From positions 1 to 6,462 of the forward strand of contig CATILC010000074.1 of the NCBI GenBank assembly GCA_949516455.1: a DNA stretch of 6,462 nucleotides, read 5' to 3'. The stretch comes from Flavobacteriia bacterium (lineage in GTDB: Bacteria > Bacteroidota > Bacteroidia > Flavobacteriales > Schleiferiaceae). Position numbers and translations under genes: made by a program. This document shows, one piece after another, positions 6,263 through 6,462 of the stretch (the stretch's first letter is position 1; each line of letters opens with the position of its first letter). The notes below the pieces were generated by a model. That model did not search any database. It saw nothing but the letters and a program-made list of their open reading frames with translations, and was not told the origin of the DNA.

Positions 6263-6462
6263 ATGAATTGGAAATTTGCTTGCCTTATTTTGTCCCTTAC
6301 CGCTGCGTTTTTCGCCCAAGGACAGGGAAAGAATTGGTCGGATATGAGCGCTGAAGAGCGTGCAGCAAAAAGCACGCAACGCATGGCCGAGACGCTCGAA
6401 CTCAATGAAGAACAAAAGGAAAAAGTGCTCGCGGCGACCGTCCGTCAGATCGAAAGCATGGA
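6263..6462 (+). CDS. Small secreted DUF4890/LTXXQ-like protein, N-terminal 66 residues, cut by the window edge
   Basis: The visible part starts with a likely Sec signal peptide, MNWKFACLILSLTAAFFA, with cleavage probable before QGQGKN (about residue 19). A charged, helix-prone segment follows: MSAEERAAKSTQRMAETL (28-45), then LELNEEQKEKVLAATVRQIE (45-64). The pattern of Leu, Gln and Lys-Val after a Met-rich helix resembles the LTXXQ/Spy-CpxP-like small periplasmic proteins, and in Bacteroidota specifically DUF4890. Members are usually 120 to 180 residues long and predicted to be periplasmic. Their role in Bacteroidota is not established; Spy and CpxP themselves are envelope-stress chaperones or sensors. 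No Shine-Dalgarno site is clear; the start is preceded by an A-rich stretch (6247-6253). It lies 66 bases after the E1 gene on the same strand, and whether it shares that transcript is unknown. Confidence 0.75.
   Translation, partial: MNWKFACLILSLTAAFFAQGQGKNWSDMSAEERAAKSTQRMAETLELNEEQKEKVLAATVRQIESM

Noticed and set aside
6258..6266. Mini reading frame ATG-AGA-TGA overlapping the start codon of the DUF4890-like gene
   Set aside because: An ATGA overlap could allow reinitiation, but a two-codon frame without its own ribosome binding site is easily due to chance.

Overview
The window looks like a chromosomal segment of a Bacteroidota bacterium, most probably in or near Flavobacteriales. The evidence is the gene content: a one-domain glycogen/starch synthase-like protein, a DUF4270 lipoprotein and glmS in a row, divergent from panC; a fused alpha/beta 2-oxoacid dehydrogenase E1; and a small secreted DUF4890-like protein. 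Two TAnnTTTG-type promoter boxes and mostly weak or absent Shine-Dalgarno sequences point the same way. The base composition looks balanced to slightly GC-rich by eye, higher than in classic Flavobacterium. I cannot name the genus.

Left half, minus strand (read right to left from about 3148 to 1): a glycosyltransferase-5 N-domain-like protein, a DUF4270 lipoprotein and the first 323 codons of glmS. They are separated by only 21 and 11 bases and are very probably one transcript. glmS makes glucosamine-6-phosphate for peptidoglycan and lipopolysaccharide. The lipoprotein is predicted to sit in the cell envelope. The synthase-like protein lacks the usual substrate motif and the whole C-terminal half of a real glycogen synthase, so its job is open.

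A 92-base divergent intergenic region (3149-3240) holds a back-to-back pair of candidate promoters and the ribosome binding site of panC.

Right half, plus strand: panC (pantothenate synthetase), then after 33 bases a 688-residue fused E1 of a branched-chain-type 2-oxoacid dehydrogenase, then after 66 bases the start of a small secreted DUF4890/LTXXQ-like protein cut by the window edge. If the E1 acts on 2-oxoisovalerate, the pair sits on two fates of one metabolite: conversion to pantoate (used by PanC) and oxidative decarboxylation to isobutyryl-CoA.

No mobile element, CRISPR array, tRNA, rRNA or defence system is visible. Coding density is very high and no gene-free stretch exceeds 100 bases. 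The most interesting part is the synthase-like / DUF4270 / glmS unit, a family grouping whose first two members have no established function that I know of.
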